Shown here piece by piece: positions 33,560-42,393 of a DNA stretch of 64,000 nucleotides (positions are counted from its first letter, which is position 1; each line of letters starts with the position of its first letter). The notes below the pieces were generated by a model that saw only the letters and a program-made list of their open reading frames with translations, was not told where the DNA came from and ran no database searches. This stretch comes from DASWJZ01 sp963814905 (GTDB taxonomy: Bacteria; Pseudomonadota; Alphaproteobacteria; Rhizobiales; Afifellaceae). The stretch lies in NCBI GenBank assembly GCA_963814905.1, contig CAWFEM010000012.1, forward strand, positions 62,001-126,000, given 5' to 3'. A program made the position numbers and the translations under genes.

Positions 33560-36097
33560 ATGGCGGATCGCGGGCTCACGACCTATCGCAAGAAGCGCGA
33601 CTTCAGCCGCACCGGCGAGCCGCGCGGGGCGGCTGCTGCGGCCGCGCCCGCAGGCAATCTGTTCATGATCCACAAGCATGACGCGACGCGGCTTCATTAC
33701 GATCTGCGCCTGCAGGTGGGCGACGTTCTGAAGAGCTGGGCAGTGCCCAAGGGGCCGTCGCTCGATCCGAAGGAGAAGCGGCTCGCGGTGGAGGTGGAGA
33801 ACCATCCGCTCGAATACGGCGAGTTCGAGGGCGTCATCCCGGAAGGACAGTACGGCGCGGGCGGCACGCTCATCTGGGACTACGGCACCTGGGCGCCGAT
33901 GGGCGACCTTCAAACGAGCCTTGAGAAGGGTGCGCTGAAATTCCGCCTTGCCGGGGAGAAGCTGGCGGGCGGCTGGATGCTGACGCGGCTGAAGCGCCGG
34001 CCCGGCGAGAAGAAAGACAACTGGCTTCTGATCAAGGAGCACGACGACGCGGCGACGGATGCGTACGACATCCTGGAGACACGGCCGGAGAGCGTGAAAT
34101 CCGGCCGGCGCGTGGAGGATCTGCGCGCCGGCGCCGATCCGGTCTGGCAATCGAAGCCAGCCAAGCGACCGCGGACTCCGCGGCATGCGGAACCCGCCAA
34201 GCCGACGAAGCCGCCCGTCCTGAAGCCAGGCGCGCTCAAAGGCGCGAAGGCGGCTGCGCTCCCGAAGAGCTTCAAGCCGCAACTCGCCTCGCCTGTCGAT
34301 GCGCCGCCCGCCGGCAAGGACTGGCTGCACGAGATCAAGTTCGACGGATACCGGACCATCGTCATCCTGGAGGACGGCAAGGCGCGGCTGATGACCCGCA
34401 ACGGCCATGACTGGACGAAGCGCTACGGCGCGCTCTCGGACGCCTTTGCAGCACTCCCGTGCAAAAGTGCGGTGATCGACGGCGAGGTCGTGGTTCCGGA
34501 CGAAAGCGGCGTGACGCGCTTCGGCGCCCTGCAGGACGCGCTCGCGGAGGGTGATACGGCGAAGATGGTCTTCTACGCCTTCGATCTTCCCTATCTGAAC
34601 GACTATGATCTCTCCGCCGTGCCGCTCGCGCAGCGGAAGGCGCTTCTGGAAAAGCTGCTGGCGCCCGTCGCAGGGCCGACCTCCGCCATTCATTTGAGCG
34701 AGCACGTAACGGGGCAGGGCGACGCGCTCTTCGAAAAGGCGTCGGAGCACGGGCTCGAAGGCGTTGTCTCCAAGCGCTCCGACAGCCCCTATTTCCAGGG
34801 CCGCTCGAAGACCTGGGTGAAGGCGAAAGCCAAGCGGCTCGGGACCTTTACGATCATCGGCTACACCACCTCGCGCCAGGCGGGCGGGCTTGCCGCGCTG
34901 CTCCTGGCCGAGGAGGGCGACGACGGCCTCGTCTCCGTCGGCAAGGTCGGGACGGGGTTCTCCGCCTCGGAGGCGGCGGCGTTGTTGAAGCGGCTTGAAG
35001 CGCAGCCACGTGATGAGCCGGCGGCCGCCGTCGAGCCCTTGACCGCGCGTGGCGCGCACTGGGTCGCGCCGGTCCTGAAGGCGCGCGTGCTCTATGCCGA
35101 CCGTACCCGCGCCGACCAGCTCCGCCATGCCGTCTTTCGTGGGTTGCGCGAGCCGGAATTCACGCCGACGAAGAACACCAAGGCGACGAAGCGCTACGTC
35201 ACCGACCAGCATCTCGCCGCGATCTGGGTCACCAACCCGGAACGGCGCATGTTTTCCAAGACCGGGCCGACCAAGCTCGACCTCGCGGTCTATTACGCCA
35301 GGGTCGGCGATGCGATGCTGCCGCATATCTTGAACCGGCCGGTGTCGCTGGTGCGCTGCCCGACCGGCAAGGTGGAGGACTGCTTCTTCCAGCGCCACGC
35401 TTTCGCCGGCATGCCGCCGGAGGTCGCGACCTTCGTCTCAAAGCGCGAGAAGGACGCGGAGGAGCGAAACTACCTGGTGATCAAGGATGCCGCCGGCTAT
35501 CTCGCGCTCGCGCAGTTCGGCGTGATCGAGTTCCATCCCTGGGGCTGCCGCGTGGATCAGCCGGAGCGGCCCGACCGCATGTTCTTCGATCTCGACCCGG
35601 GCGAAGGCATCGCCTGGCGTGACCTGAAAGCCGCCGCCCATGCGCTCCGCGCCGAGCTTGAGGGCGCCGGTCTCGTCAGCTTCGTGAAGACGTCGGGCAA
35701 GAAGGGCATTCACGTTGTCGTGCCCATCAAGCGCCGCATCGCGTGGAAGGCGCTGCACGAGACGAGCGGCAAGATCGCCGCTGCGATGGCCAAGCGTTTT
35801 CCCGATACCTTCGTGGTGACGATGGCGAAATCGCAGCGTAAGCGGCGGATTTTCCTCGACTTTCACCGCAATGCCCGGAGCGCCACCGCGGTCGGCGTCT
35901 ATTCGCTGCGCGCCGTGCGCGGCCTCCCGGCGTCGACCCCGGTCGCCTGGGGGGACCTCGATTCAATCGACGCGCCGGAGGATCTGAACTACGCTACGGT
36001 TCCCGGCTTTTTAAACAATTCCGGCGATCCTTGGTCGGAAATGGATGCGAGCGCCGTGTTGCTCGGTCCCGATCTCACAGGCCGTTTGTCGGCGTAA
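33560..36097 (+). CDS. ligD: Multifunctional NHEJ DNA ligase D
   Basis: 845-aa LigD with three catalytic domains in the order phosphoesterase, ligase, polymerase. Phosphoesterase (about residues 10-185): FMIHKHDATRLHYDLRL, AVPKGPSLDP and EGVIPEGQYGAG. Ligase (about 240-530): adenylated Lys260 in EIKFDGYR, DGEVVVPDESG, LEGVVSKR and TWVKAKAKR. Polymerase/primase (about 560-840): metal Asp677 and Asp679 in FFDLDPGEG, and VKTSGKKGIHVVVP. A linker rich in Pro/Lys is at 200-230. The ATG at 33560 was chosen because the sequence before it belongs to the repeat. It works with Ku, encoded 24 bp downstream, in double-strand-break repair. Confidence 0.96.
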   Translation: MADRGLTTYRKKRDFSRTGEPRGAAAAAAPAGNLFMIHKHDATRLHYDLRLQVGDVLKSWAVPKGPSLDPKEKRLAVEVENHPLEYGEFEGVIPEGQYGAGGTLIWDYGTWAPMGDLQTSLEKGALKFRLAGEKLAGGWMLTRLKRRPGEKKDNWLLIKEHDDAATDAYDILETRPESVKSGRRVEDLRAGADPVWQSKPAKRPRTPRHAEPAKPTKPPVLKPGALKGAKAAALPKSFKPQLASPVDAPPAGKDWLHEIKFDGYRTIVILEDGKARLMTRNGHDWTKRYGALSDAFAALPCKSAVIDGEVVVPDESGVTRFGALQDALAEGDTAKMVFYAFDLPYLNDYDLSAVPLAQRKALLEKLLAPVAGPTSAIHLSEHVTGQGDALFEKASEHGLEGVVSKRSDSPYFQGRSKTWVKAKAKRLGTFTIIGYTTSRQAGGLAALLLAEEGDDGLVSVGKVGTGFSASEAAALLKRLEAQPRDEPAAAVEPLTARGAHWVAPVLKARVLYADRTRADQLRHAVFRGLREPEFTPTKNTKATKRYVTDQHLAAIWVTNPERRMFSKTGPTKLDLAVYYARVGDAMLPHILNRPVSLVRCPTGKVEDCFFQRHAFAGMPPEVATFVSKREKDAEERNYLVIKDAAGYLALAQFGVIEFHPWGCRVDQPERPDRMFFDLDPGEGIAWRDLKAAAHALRAELEGAGLVSFVKTSGKKGIHVVVPIKRRIAWKALHETSGKIAAAMAKRFPDTFVVTMAKSQRKRRIFLDFHRNARSATAVGVYSLRAVRGLPASTPVAWGDLDSIDAPEDLNYATVPGFLNNSGDPWSEMDASAVLLGPDLTGRLSA

Positions 36098-36121
36098 GTT
36101 CTGTTCGGAGGGTTCGGTAAG

Positions 36122-36982
36122 ATGGCGCCGCGTGCAAGCTGGAAGGGCTACCTGAAGCTGTCATTGGTGAGCTGCCCGGTGCGGCTCTACAACGCGACGA
36201 GCAGCAGCGAACGGATCGCCTTCAACCTTCTTCACAAGGACACGCATAACCGCGTGGCGATGAAGCCGGTCGACCCGGAGCTCGGCCAGGTGGAGCGCAG
36301 CGACCTCGTCAAGGGCTATCAGTACGAGAAGAACCAGTACGTGATCCTGGAGGATGAGGACTTCGACAAGGTGCGGATCGAGTCGACGGAGACGATCGCC
36401 ATCGAGGCCTTCGTCGACGAGGGCGCGGTCGATGTCCTTTACGAGGACGCGCCCTATTTCCTGGCGCCCGACGGGCCGATCGCGGAAGAGACCTTCGTCG
36501 TGCTGCGCGAAGCCATGAAGAAGACCGGCAAGACGGCGATCGCGCGGCTCGTGATGTCGAACCGTGAGCGCGTCGTCTCCATCAATGTGCGCGACAAGGG
36601 CATGCTGATGCAGACGCTGCGCCGGCCGCAGGAGGTGCGCCGCGCATCCGACTATTTCGACGACATCCCCGAAAAGGGCGTCGACAAAGAGATGCTGCAG
36701 CTCGCCGAGAAGCTGATCGAGCAGAAAGCCGGAAAGTTCGACCCCGCCTCCTATACGGACCGCTATGAAGAGGGGCTGATGGAGATCATCAGGGCCAAGA
36801 TCGCGGGCGAAACCCCGGTCATGGCGGCGGCGCCGGAGCGCGGCAAGGTCATCAATCTTATGGATGCCTTGAAGAAGAGCCTTGCGGACGAGAAGCCGCC
36901 TGCTGCAAGCAAGGGACGGAAGGCCGCCGGCCAGAAGGCCGCGGCCCCGAAGAAGGCGGCGCCGAAGCGGAAGAGCGCCTGA
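36122..36982 (+). CDS. ku: Ku protein, NHEJ end-binding factor
   Basis: 286-aa bacterial Ku. The beta-barrel core is clear: WKGYLKLSLVSCPVRLYNA, then DLVKGYQYEKNQYVILEDED, YFLAPDGPIAEETFVVLREA, ARLVMSNRERVVSINVRDKG and KFDPASYTDRYEEGLMEII. A Lys/Ala-rich tail from about residue 250 to the end (KAAAPKKAAPKRKSA) matches the basic extension that helps DNA binding and threading in many bacterial Ku proteins. It homodimerises on DNA ends and recruits LigD. It sits in a ligD-ku-BRCT/TPR gene row, all plus strand. Confidence 0.96.
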   Translation: MAPRASWKGYLKLSLVSCPVRLYNATSSSERIAFNLLHKDTHNRVAMKPVDPELGQVERSDLVKGYQYEKNQYVILEDEDFDKVRIESTETIAIEAFVDEGAVDVLYEDAPYFLAPDGPIAEETFVVLREAMKKTGKTAIARLVMSNRERVVSINVRDKGMLMQTLRRPQEVRRASDYFDDIPEKGVDKEMLQLAEKLIEQKAGKFDPASYTDRYEEGLMEIIRAKIAGETPVMAAAPERGKVINLMDALKKSLADEKPPAASKGRKAAGQKAAAPKKAAPKRKSA

Positions 36983-36997
36983 TACCGAAGGAGCCTG

Positions 36998-38134
36998 ATG
37001 AAGGTCGACGGTGCGGCATTCGCCATCCTGGGAGCGCTCGATGCGTTCCCGCGCCGTCTCGCCGCCCGCGAGATCAAGGCGCGGGGCGGGACGCTCCGTC
37101 GCGGCCTTTCGCGGCGCACGAAATTCGCGGTCCTCGGCCATCATCTGATCGACGGTGACGCCACCGCGGCCCGCGTCGAAGCGCGCATCGACGAAGCGAC
37201 GAAGGCGGGCGCGATTCCGCTCAGCGAAAGCGCCTTTCTTCAGCTGCTTGGCCTGGCGGAAAAGGACGATACGTCGCGCGACCTCACCGACAAGCAACTC
37301 CTTGAACAGTCGGGCCTCGACCCGATGCTGCTTGAACGGCTTCTCCTCTTCGATGCCTTTGAGACCGCCACGCCGCCCTTCGGCTTTCGCGATCTTGTCG
37401 CCGCCCGGCAATATGCGCGGCTCTCAGCGGAAGGCGCCGACTGGCTTGAGCTGGCGCGCGCCGCCCGCTCGCGGCGGGTTGCGGCGCCGCAGGGCGGGGT
37501 CTCCAATGTCCGTCTGCAGCGTGCCGGCAATGACGTGCTGATGCAAAGCGGGGAGGGGCTTTCGGAGCTCTCCGGCCAGCTCCTCTTGGCGCTCCCCGTC
37601 GACGATCCCGATCCGGCCGACCGCCTCTTTGAAGCGGCGCGGGATGCGGAAGCGGACGAGGACTGGGAGCGCGCGGCGGTGCTCTACCGGCGCTGTGCCG
37701 AGATCGAGCCGAAGGACGCCGATATCGCCTTCAATCTCAGCCACGCGCTGATGAAGGCCGGCGCCTGGCAGGAGGCGCGGCGCTTCCTGAACAAGACGCT
37801 GCGGCTCGATCCGACCTATGCTGAAGCCTGGTACAATCTCGCCTCGATCGCGCGCGAGCACGGCGATCTCGACTCCGCCAAGCGGCACCTCCGCCAGGCG
37901 ATCTCCGCCGATCCGGGCTATCCCGATCCGCTCTACAATCTCGCTCTGCTGGAGTTCGACGCCGGCGACTACGCGAAGGCAACGGAGCTTTGGGAGCGTT
38001 ACCGCGTGCTCGATCCGGACTCCGCCTGGGGCCAGAAGGCGCGCTACGGCCTGCAGCTGATCGCGATGATCACCGGTGCGCCCGACGCGGAAGCGAAGCT
38101 CGCCGCGGTGGACCGCCGGCCGCTCGCCGGATGA
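36998..38134 (+). CDS. BRCT-like / tetratricopeptide-repeat protein downstream of ku
   Basis: 378 aa, no signal peptide. Residues about 6-60 look like a BRCT domain: FAILGALDAFPRRLAAREI, a GG turn (ARGGTLRRGLS) and TKFAVLGHHLI. A middle region (about 75-170) is helical and somewhat like a MerR/helix-turn-helix. Residues about 215-355 hold at least three TPRs with typical A-W-Y-N-L-A spacing (PTYAEAWYNLASIAREHG; PGYPDPLYNLALLEFDAGD). It starts 16 bp after ku and overlaps the hydrolase gene by ATGA. A BRCT next to Ku and LigD hints at a role in break repair, but this is inference; the TPR part is certain, the BRCT part probable. Confidence 0.75.
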   Translation: MKVDGAAFAILGALDAFPRRLAAREIKARGGTLRRGLSRRTKFAVLGHHLIDGDATAARVEARIDEATKAGAIPLSESAFLQLLGLAEKDDTSRDLTDKQLLEQSGLDPMLLERLLLFDAFETATPPFGFRDLVAARQYARLSAEGADWLELARAARSRRVAAPQGGVSNVRLQRAGNDVLMQSGEGLSELSGQLLLALPVDDPDPADRLFEAARDAEADEDWERAAVLYRRCAEIEPKDADIAFNLSHALMKAGAWQEARRFLNKTLRLDPTYAEAWYNLASIAREHGDLDSAKRHLRQAISADPGYPDPLYNLALLEFDAGDYAKATELWERYRVLDPDSAWGQKARYGLQLIAMITGAPDAEAKLAAVDRRPLAG

Positions 38135-38775
38135 ACCTTCTCCGCGACGGGCCCGACGACGCGCCGGCGTCGGTCGTGCTGGCGCATGGCGCCGGCGCTC
38201 CGATGGACAGCGCCTTCATGAACCAGTTCGCGAAGGCGCTCGCCGAGCGCGGGCTCTGCACGATCCGCTTCGAGTTCGCCTACATGGCAGGCCGCCGCAC
38301 CGGGGAGGGGCGCAAGCCGCCGCCGCGCGCGGAGCGGGTGATGGGGGAATACCGTGAGCTTGTCGACGGGCTCGACGAGGGGCGGCCGCTCTTCATCGGC
38401 GGCAAGTCGATGGGCGGGCGCGTCGCTTCGATGGTCGCCGACGACCTCTTCGATGCGGGGAAAGTCGCCGGGCTCGTCTGCCTCGGCTATCCCTTTCATC
38501 CGCCGGGGAGGCCGGAGAAGCTCCGCACGGCGCATCTTGAGACCCTACGGACGCCGGCGCTGATCTGCCAGGGGACGCGTGATTCCTTCGGCGTGCGGGA
38601 AGAGGTGGAGACCTATCCGCTTTCCAAGGCGATCCGCGTGCATTGGCTGGAGGACGGCGACCACGATTTCCGCCCCCGCCGGGAGTCGGGGCGAACGGCG
38701 AAAGAGAACCTTGGCGCGGCGGCGGATGCAGTGGCGGCGTTCATCAACGGGCGATGCTTGAAGAATAGGCCCTAA
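38131..38775 (+). CDS. Alpha/beta hydrolase of the KANL3/Tex30-like family
   Basis: 214-aa hydrolase beginning at ATG 38131, which overlaps the preceding stop (ATGA). Motifs: VVLAHGAGAPMDSAFMNQ (oxyanion-loop side), IRFEFAYMAGRR, the elbow FIGGKSMGGRVASMV (Ser), ICQGTRDSFG (Asp) and DGDHDF (His). This is the dienelactone-hydrolase-like group in which GKSMGG is typical. Substrate unknown. Co-translation with the BRCT/TPR gene places it in the NHEJ-linked operon, which may be accidental. Confidence 0.85.
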   Translation: MNLLRDGPDDAPASVVLAHGAGAPMDSAFMNQFAKALAERGLCTIRFEFAYMAGRRTGEGRKPPPRAERVMGEYRELVDGLDEGRPLFIGGKSMGGRVASMVADDLFDAGKVAGLVCLGYPFHPPGRPEKLRTAHLETLRTPALICQGTRDSFGVREEVETYPLSKAIRVHWLEDGDHDFRPRRESGRTAKENLGAAADAVAAFINGRCLKNRP

Positions 38776-38781
38776 AGCCTT

Positions 38782-38883
38782 GTCGTCATTGCCGGGCTTG
38801 ACCCGGCAGTCCATTCCGTCACCGGGGCGACAGCGGCAGCGCCACGGAATGGATGTGCCCGGATCAAGTCCGGGCATGACGAC
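38782..38883. repeat. Palindromic intergenic repeat, copy 2
   Basis: GTCGTCATTGCCGGGCTTGA at the left and GATCAAGTCCGGGCATGACG at the right form a long imperfect hairpin around a short GC-rich centre, with internal arms CCATTCCGT/ACGGAATGG. It is the simple form of the element at 33297 and fills the gap between two convergent genes, where it may also act as a bidirectional terminator-like structure. Confidence 0.88.
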
Positions 38884-38900
38884 TGGAGCGGAGGCGGCGC

Positions 38901-40766
38901 CTATCGCTTTTCGAGCGTCTTCCGCCTGCCGTCCCCGAGCGCGCGGAGGGCATTCAGGATGACCAGCACGTCGATCGCCTCCTGGATCAGGGCGCCTTCG
39001 ACCGGCGGGATATAGCCGAAGGCTGCCGCGATCATGCCGAGCGTGGAAAGCCCGATCCCGGCGGCGACGCTCTCCGTCGCGATCGAAAGCGAGCGCTTGG
39101 CGATCTCCACGGCGCGCGGGATGCGGGCGAGGTCATCGGCGAGGAGCACGATGTCCGCCGCCTCCGTCGCGCCGGCCGCGCCGCTTCCCATGGCGATGCC
39201 GATGTCGGCCGCGGCGAGCGCCGGGGCGTCGTTGACCCCATCGCCGACCATGACAACCTTGCCGCCGTCGCTTGCCTTCCGCCGCTCGGCGACGACGATG
39301 TCGACCTTCGCTTCCGGTGCGAGGTCGGCCAGAACGGCGTCGAAACCAAGCTCCCGCGCCACGCGATCCGCCGCTGCCGCATGGTCGCCGGTCGCGAGCA
39401 CCACGCGCGCGACCCCGAGCCGCTTTAGCGCGGCCACGGCATGCGCGGCCTCCGGGCGGATGGCGTCGACGATCTCGAAAATCGCCGCGAACCGTCCGTC
39501 GATCGCAACCGCCACATGGCTCGCGCCGTCGGACGTCGCATCGTCGACATCGGCGTGCGCGCCGCAGCGGCTCTCGACGAAGGCCACGCTCCCGACCGCG
39601 ACCGCGTGCCCATCAACGACGCCTTCGATGCCCGCACCACTTGCTTCATGCACCTCGGTCGGCGGGGTGAGCGTCAGGCCGTCGCCGTGCGCGACGCGCA
39701 CCAGAAGGTCGGCGACGACGTGGTTCGATGCCTGGTCGAGCGAGGCGGCAAGCCGCAGCGCTTCCGCCGGGTCGACGCCATCCGCCTGGTAGCGCGGGGA
39801 GAGCGTCGTGCTGCCGCTGGTCAGCGTGCCGGTCTTGTCGAGGATGAGCACGCGGGCGCGGGCAAGCGCTTCCAGCGCGCCACCGCCCTTGACCAGGATG
39901 CCGTGCTTCGCCGCGCGCGACAGGCCCGCGATCAGCGCCACCGGGACCGCGAGGATGAGCGGGCAGGGGGTCGCGATGACGAGGACGGCGAGAAGCCGCC
40001 GCTCGTCGCCCGATCCGAGCCATGCCGCGCCGGCGATGCCGAGCGTCAGTGCGAGAAAACCGAGCGCGTAACGGTCGGCAAGGCGGCTCATCGGGGCCTT
40101 GACGCTCTGCGCGGCCTCCACGAGCCGCAGGATGTTGGCGTAAGTGCTCTCCGCCGCGCGCTTCGTCGCCTTCAGATCGAAGGGCGGCCCCTTGCTCAGG
40201 GAGCCGCTCATGGCGCTCGTCCCGACCGTGCGCTGCACGGGAAGCGCTTCGCCGGTCAGCGCCAACTCGTCGAGGAGCGCTTCGCCTTTCTCCACGATTC
40301 CATCGACCGGCAGTGCGTCGCCCTGGCGGACAAGCAGCCGGTCGCCGGGCAGGATCGCGTCGATCGCGACCTCCTCAAGGCCGCCGTCGCTGTAGCGGTG
40401 AGCGGTGCGCGGCACGCGCTCCAGAAGCGCGGTCATCTCGCGCCGCGCCCGCCGCCCCGCATAGCCTTCGAGGAACTGGCCGCCGGAATACATGAGCGCC
40501 ACCACCGCGCCGGCAAGCGGCTCGTTGAAGGCAAGTGCTGCGCCCATCGAAAGCGCCGCGATCAGGTCGAGTCCCACCTCACCGCGACGCAAGGAGGTGA
40601 CGGTCTGCAGGAGGAGGGCGGCGAGCGCCGCGGCAATCCCCGCGCGCCAGAGCCAAGCGCCAACGGCGGGCTCGCCCACGAGGTTGGCGGCAATGCCGCC
40701 GGCAAGCGCGCCCGCCGTGAAGACGAAGAGCCCGTTGGTCAGAATATCCGCGTTTCGAGCCCGCAT
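38901..40766 (-). CDS. P1B-type heavy-metal-transporting P-type ATPase
   Basis: 621-aa membrane pump. Motifs: actuator TGE in LALTGEALPV, phosphorylation site ILDKTGTLTSG, ATP-binding region, and hinge MVGDGVNDAPALAAADIGIA. The membrane metal site reads ATPCPLILAVPVAL (CPL rather than CPC). The conserved HP of P1B nucleotide domains is altered to SNHVVADLL. No N-terminal CxxC metal-binding domain is present. About six to eight membrane helices are seen, with a C-terminal pair GALIQEAIDVLVILNALRAL. It would export a transition metal such as Zn, Cd or Co; the metal cannot be fixed from sequence. A diheme cytochrome c gene lies 17 bp upstream in the same direction. Confidence 0.9.
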   Translation of the reverse strand: MRARNADILTNGLFVFTAGALAGGIAANLVGEPAVGAWLWRAGIAAALAALLLQTVTSLRRGEVGLDLIAALSMGAALAFNEPLAGAVVALMYSGGQFLEGYAGRRARREMTALLERVPRTAHRYSDGGLEEVAIDAILPGDRLLVRQGDALPVDGIVEKGEALLDELALTGEALPVQRTVGTSAMSGSLSKGPPFDLKATKRAAESTYANILRLVEAAQSVKAPMSRLADRYALGFLALTLGIAGAAWLGSGDERRLLAVLVIATPCPLILAVPVALIAGLSRAAKHGILVKGGGALEALARARVLILDKTGTLTSGSTTLSPRYQADGVDPAEALRLAASLDQASNHVVADLLVRVAHGDGLTLTPPTEVHEASGAGIEGVVDGHAVAVGSVAFVESRCGAHADVDDATSDGASHVAVAIDGRFAAIFEIVDAIRPEAAHAVAALKRLGVARVVLATGDHAAAADRVARELGFDAVLADLAPEAKVDIVVAERRKASDGGKVVMVGDGVNDAPALAAADIGIAMGSGAAGATEAADIVLLADDLARIPRAVEIAKRSLSIATESVAAGIGLSTLGMIAAAFGYIPPVEGALIQEAIDVLVILNALRALGDGRRKTLEKR

Positions 40767-40783
40767 CGTGAAGCCGGCCGGGT

Positions 40784-41542
40784 CTAGTTCTCGGCCGGAT
40801 CGAGCGTCTGCAGATAGGCAATCAGGTCGGCGATACGGACTTCGGAGAGGAAGCGCAGCGAGAGCATTTCGGCCGCCGGCACGCCGTTCAGGATCTTGTG
40901 GAGCGCCTGTTCGGGGCGATTGCGCGACACCCAGCCGAGCGAAGAGCGGTCGCCCTTCTCACCCTTCAGGAAGCGTCGCCCGTCGAGCTGGTGGCAGGAG
41001 ATACAGGCGCCCTCGAAAATGTCGCGGCCAAACTCAGGATTGCCGACGGCGACTCCGCTCTCGGTGATGTAGTCGCTGCGCTCGTACTGCCCCTCGGCGA
41101 CGAAATAGGCGAGGATATCGAGTGCAGTGTCTGAGAGGCGGTCGGCGGGGAAGGGATGCGCCGGGTCGGTGAGGCGCTTCTTGACGTCGTCGGTCTCCGC
41201 CCCGGCAAGGTTCCGTAGACCCGGGAACGTCATGCCCGCGACCTCGGCGCCCCTATAGTCCCAGCCGTGGCAGGTCACGCAGCGCCAGGTTTCCGCCGGC
41301 GCGAGCGAGAGCGCCTTTTCCAGAGGCGGGTTGCGGCCCTCCGGCGGCGTCTCGTCGAGGATCGTCCAATATTGGTCGTAGAGCTTGCCGCCGAGCGAGA
41401 GGAGGAAGGTCGGCCCCAGCTCGGTGTCGTCGGCGGATTTGTCCTGCGCGGCGGCCGGCCGCGATCCGAGCGCAAGGCCCGCCGCGGCGACGAGTGCGAG
41501 CGACACGAGACCAATCCCGGCGGTGTGGAAAATCCTCAACAT
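40784..41542 (-). CDS. Secreted diheme cytochrome c
   Basis: 252 aa from the ATG at 41542, which follows AAAGG at good spacing; a TTG at 41581 and an ATG at 41572 would lengthen it. A signal peptide ends near PAAAQ/DKS (about residue 33). Two heme-binding motifs are present: CVTCHGWDYRG (first domain) and CISCHQLDGRRF (second domain). Candidate axial Met residues lie in GMTFPGLRN and AAEMLSLRFL. It is periplasmic, probably an electron carrier. It immediately precedes the P1B ATPase gene, an unusual pairing that may be only operon sharing. Confidence 0.88.
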   Translation of the reverse strand: MLRIFHTAGIGLVSLALVAAAGLALGSRPAAAQDKSADDTELGPTFLLSLGGKLYDQYWTILDETPPEGRNPPLEKALSLAPAETWRCVTCHGWDYRGAEVAGMTFPGLRNLAGAETDDVKKRLTDPAHPFPADRLSDTALDILAYFVAEGQYERSDYITESGVAVGNPEFGRDIFEGACISCHQLDGRRFLKGEKGDRSSLGWVSRNRPEQALHKILNGVPAAEMLSLRFLSEVRIADLIAYLQTLDPAEN

Positions 41543-41653
41543 CCCCTCGCCTTTGGGCGCATTGCCGCCCATGCGTTTCAATGAGCCGGATGACGGCCAG
41601 GCCGGCGTTGACTTGGGTCAATCCCGGCGTGGCCATCGCCGCCGGCGAAGGTG

Positions 41654-42331
41654 CTAGTCGACGACCACCCCGGCCTGGCGCATGTCCTCGATCGCCGCCT
41701 TTCCCCCTTCCGGCGTCACGGGCCTGGTCGCCCCGGCGATGAGATGGGTTTTGAGCCCCTCCTTGGCGGAGTCGAGCGCGGTCGCGCGCACGCAGACATC
41801 CTCCGCCAGTCCGCCCACGAAGACGCGACTGACGCCGCGGCGGCGCAATTCGTCGGCGAGCCCGGTCGCGTCGAAGGCGGAATATTGGTCGCGATCCGTG
41901 CGGTCGCCCTTGGTGACGATCGTCGCGTCGTCGGGAAGCTCGAGGCCAGGATGGAATTCCGCGCCCGCGGTGCCCTCCACGCAGTGGACGGGCCATTCGC
42001 CGCCCTGCGGCTTGAAGCTCAGATGGCCCGCGGGATGCCAGTCGCGCGAGGCGAAGATCGGCAGGCCAAGACGCCGTGCGCGATCGATCCAGCGATTGAG
42101 GACGGGGACGACGGTGTCGCCTTCGGCGATCGGAAGCGCGCCGCCGGGGCAGAAATCGCGCTGCACATCGACGACGATCAACGCGTCGCCGGGCTGAAGC
42201 GCATCCTCCGGCCCGGTTATCCCGCCTTCCGGCTGAACCATCGACGCGGGATCGCTCGCCGGGAAGCTCTCCCCAAGCGCCTCGTCGAGGAGCTCTTCGG
42301 TGTGTCCGGGGTTCGGCCGCGGCTCTTTCAT
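41654..42331 (-). CDS. Isochorismatase-fold cysteine hydrolase, nicotinamidase-like
   Basis: 225 aa. After a short N-terminal extension the catalytic triad of nicotinamidase is seen: Asp in VVDVQRDFCPGG, Lys in IVTKGDRTDRDQYS, Cys in GGLAEDVCVRATALD. Metal ligands are suggested by ASRDWHPAGHLSF. PncA converts nicotinamide to nicotinate for NAD salvage. The N-terminal stretch DEALGESFPASDPASM carries a FPASDP tag that occurs in many unrelated alphaproteobacterial proteins. No ribosome site is strong. Nicotinamidase is the best assignment, but related amidases cannot be excluded. Confidence 0.85.
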   Translation of the reverse strand: MKEPRPNPGHTEELLDEALGESFPASDPASMVQPEGGITGPEDALQPGDALIVVDVQRDFCPGGALPIAEGDTVVPVLNRWIDRARRLGLPIFASRDWHPAGHLSFKPQGGEWPVHCVEGTAGAEFHPGLELPDDATIVTKGDRTDRDQYSAFDATGLADELRRRGVSRVFVGGLAEDVCVRATALDSAKEGLKTHLIAGATRPVTPEGGKAAIEDMRQAGVVVD

Positions 42332-42393
42332 GCTCGTTGCATCGCGCCTTCTTCAGGCTTGTGACCCGGAAGGTAATGCTTCGCCGCGCCGGA

